Of a stretch of 64,000 nt of DNA, positions 61,158 through 64,000 are shown in pieces. Under the pieces are notes generated by a model. It was given only the letters and a program-made list of their open reading frames with translations, did not search any database and was not told where the DNA came from. The position numbers were made by a program, and so were the translations under genes. Numbering within the stretch: position 1 is the first letter of the stretch; the number at the start of each line of letters is the position of its first letter. Origin of the DNA: Flavobacterium album (GTDB taxonomy: Bacteria > Bacteroidota > Bacteroidia > Flavobacteriales > Flavobacteriaceae); NCBI RefSeq assembly GCF_003096035.1, contig NZ_CP029186.1:2641001-2705000 (forward strand), read 5' to 3'.

Positions 61158-61187
61158 TTGCGGGTTTAAAAAGAAGTTGTACTTTTG
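61158..61187 (+). promoter_or_regulatory. rRNA promoter P3
   Basis: TTG (61158-61160), 19 bases, TACTTTTG (61180-61187), then CACCCGC. Exact consensus and the closest promoter to 16S, about 165 bases upstream. Confidence 0.85.
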
Positions 61188-61250
61188 CACCCGCTAACAC
61201 AGAGAGCCGCTACGGCGAACGAGGTTAGCGAGAAATAAGAAGAATGATAC

Positions 61251-61266
61251 GTTCATAGACATATTG
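61251..61266 (+). promoter_or_regulatory. boxA-like antitermination element before 16S
   Basis: gttcatagacatattg in the 16S leader; repeated with one change at 63377-63392 before 23S. Resembles E. coli boxA (TGCTCTTTAACA) in position and sequence. Confidence 0.6.
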
Positions 61267-61352
61267 GATTGACAGCATAAGAGAGAGTAAGAAGCTCTTA
61301 GCGAATTATTGAAAAAGACCTGAATTAAGATCGTAAAAATATAAAAACATAC

Positions 61353-62866
<1,514 letters not shown>

Positions 62867-62954
62867 CTAGAGACACGGTCTCAGGTCTTCAATAGTAAGT
62901 AAAGAGATACTTACTCTCGCTGTTAGTTCAAAAAATACAAGAAGAAGAGAGCTG

Positions 62955-63035
62955 AAAAGGTTTAAAGTTTCAGGTTTAAGGTTTCAAGTTGCCATGCAGC
63001 ATGGAAATCTGAAATCTGAAATCAACAATCTGAAA
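62955..63035. repeat. Repetitive insert in the 16S-tRNA-Ile spacer
   Basis: Short direct repeats (ggtttaaagtttcaggttta, aatctgaaatctgaaatc) around catgcagcatg. Similar low-complexity palindromes sit at other intergenic sites in this window. Confidence 0.5.
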
Positions 63036-63041
63036 TAAAAT

Positions 63042-63115
63042 AGTCTCGTAGCTCAGCTGGTTAGAGTACTACACTGATAATGTAGGGGTCGGCAGTTCGA
63101 GTCTGCCCGGGACTA
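63042..63115 (+). tRNA. tRNA-Ile(GAU)
   Basis: Anticodon stem CTACA/TGTAG with loop CTGATAA gives GAU; T-arm GGCAGTTCGAGTCTGCC; discriminator A. Standard place in the rRNA spacer. Confidence 0.97.
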
Positions 63116-63121
63116 CAAACA

Positions 63122-63239
63122 ATTACGAATTTGTAAATTACGAATTACGGATTGAAAGCGCTTCGACTTGAAAAAAAAGGAAATTCTGGAAGTTATGGGT
63201 AATGGATTATCATAATTCATAATTCGTCATTCGTAATTC
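63122..63239. repeat. Inverted AT-rich repeat between tRNA-Ile and tRNA-Ala
   Basis: Left part 63122-63150 (attacgaatttgtaaattac...) is largely complementary to 63211-63239 (cataattcataattcgtcat...). Related to 8091-8118. Confidence 0.6.
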
Positions 63240-63248
63240 AAAAAGAAT

Positions 63249-63322
63249 GGGGGATTAGCTCAGCTGGCTAGAGCGCCTGCCTTGCACGCAGGAGGTCATC
63301 GGTTCGACTCCGATATTCTCCA
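63249..63322 (+). tRNA. tRNA-Ala(UGC)
   Basis: Acceptor GGGGGAT/ATTCTCC, anticodon loop CTTGCAC gives UGC, T-arm ATCGGTTCGACTCCGAT, discriminator A. Confidence 0.97.
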
Positions 63323-63376
63323 CAACGGCTAAAAGTCGGTCGCAGATAAGTAATTGTCTGTGTCGACACGCCACAA

Positions 63377-63392
63377 GTTCATTGACATATTG
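63377..63392 (+). promoter_or_regulatory. boxA-like element before 23S
   Basis: gttcattgacatattg, identical to the 16S leader copy except one base. The paired position before 16S and 23S matches the E. coli arrangement of boxA. Confidence 0.6.
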
Positions 63393-63525
63393 AGATAAAA
63401 TTCAAAAAGTAGAAAAATATAGAAAGCACAGTAATCCGGTTTAGGGTTACGGGTTGTGGGTTCGGGGTTTAACCCGGAACTTAAAAACCCGGAACACTGA
63501 ACTGTGATAAAAGTACAATAAGCAA

Positions 63526-64000
63526 AATAAGGGCGTATGGGGGATGCCTGTGGCTCTCAGAGGCGAAGAAGGACGTGATAAGCTGCGAAAAGCTGCGGGG
63601 ATTGGCACACACGAGTTGATCCGCAGATATCCGAATGGGGCAACCCACTATGTTGAAGACATAGTACCCGATAGGGGGCAAACCCGCTGAACTGAAACAT
63701 CTAAGTAGGCGGAGGAGAAGAAAACAAAAGTGATTCCGTAAGTAGTGGCGAGCGAACGCGGATTAGCCCAAACCAGTGATGTTACGGCATACCTGGGGTT
63801 GTAGGACCACGATATTCTATGCAAAGTGAATTAGAACCATCTGGAAAGTTGGACCAAAGAGGGTGATAGTCCCGTATAAGCAAGCGATGTAATAGATAGT
63901 GGTATCCTGAGTAGGGCGGGGCACGTGAAACCCTGTCTGAATCTGGCGGGACCATCCGCTAAGGCTAAATACTCCTGAGAGACCGATAGTGAACCAGTAC
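63526..64000 (+). rRNA. rrl: 23S ribosomal RNA (5' part, runs off the window)
   Basis: Begins around aataagggcgtatgggggat and continues with the conserved ctctcagaggcgaagaagga and gtagtggcgagcgaacgcgg. Only the first 475 bases are in the window; the 5' end is an estimate. Confidence 0.95.

Overview
The window comes from a member of the Flavobacteriaceae, most likely Flavobacterium or a close relative. The partial rRNA operon carries flavobacterial 16S sequence. The best promoters fit the Bacteroidetes pattern TTG-N19/21-TAnnTTTG. Secreted proteins carry type A and type B sorting domains of the type IX secretion system (T9SS), and one is built from SprB-type repeats. porX, the bacillithiol gene bshB1 and the tpx-dgkA-ftsK-lolA-lptFG-ribBA chain point the same way.

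Layout. 1-3900: a GH3 beta-glycosidase cut by the window edge, a small membrane protein, a decayed copy of the GH3 5' end and an archaemetzincin lipoprotein. 3900-13304: an eight-gene minus-strand cluster for CoA-dependent breakdown of an ortho-substituted benzoate. It encodes a flavin reductase, a fused aryl-CoA monooxygenase/Old Yellow Enzyme, an aryl-CoA ligase, a thioesterase, a nitrilase-family hydrolase, a gentisate-type dioxygenase, an FAH hydrolase and a maleate isomerase. 13900-21400: response regulator, a frameshifted membrane protein, pentapeptide protein, UvrD helicase, RidA-like protein, TsaC and small unknowns. 21400-28200: a 1628-residue SprB-repeat adhesin and a beta-propeller protein, both T9SS cargo. 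28600-35700: a phosphorelay cluster (two histidine kinases, a response regulator, CheR, CheB) and a TPM lipoprotein. 35850-42800: tRNA-Ser and the ribBA/lptFG/lolA/ftsK/dgkA/tpx chain. 42900-46700: metal-linked HMA-MauE and HMA-AraC proteins, an esterase and a peroxiredoxin/thioredoxin group. 46900-59200: amino-acid permease, KefC/KefG-like pair, LRR-like lipoprotein, purB, ald, tsaE, porX, bshB1. 59200-64000: tRNA-His, two paralogous small proteins, tandem rRNA promoters, 16S, tRNA-Ile, tRNA-Ala and the start of 23S.

The main candidate for a new system is the cluster at 3903-13304. Read chemically, its products form a complete proposed route from anthranilate to fumarate, pyruvate and ammonia: CoA activation, 5-hydroxylation, thioester hydrolysis, ring cleavage to an amide (maleamylpyruvate), hydrolysis to maleamate and pyruvate, deamidation by the nitrilase homologue, and isomerisation of maleate. 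Salicylate via gentisate is the main alternative, but it leaves the nitrilase without a job.

Other points of note: apparent single-base frameshifts at homopolymers in ribBA and in a small membrane-protein gene; many short palindromic repeats between genes and inside the rRNA spacers; three tandem rRNA promoters and a boxA-like element present before both 16S and 23S; and a regulator that joins a metal-binding CxxC domain to an AraC domain. All calls come from reading the sequence and recognising motifs; no database search was run.
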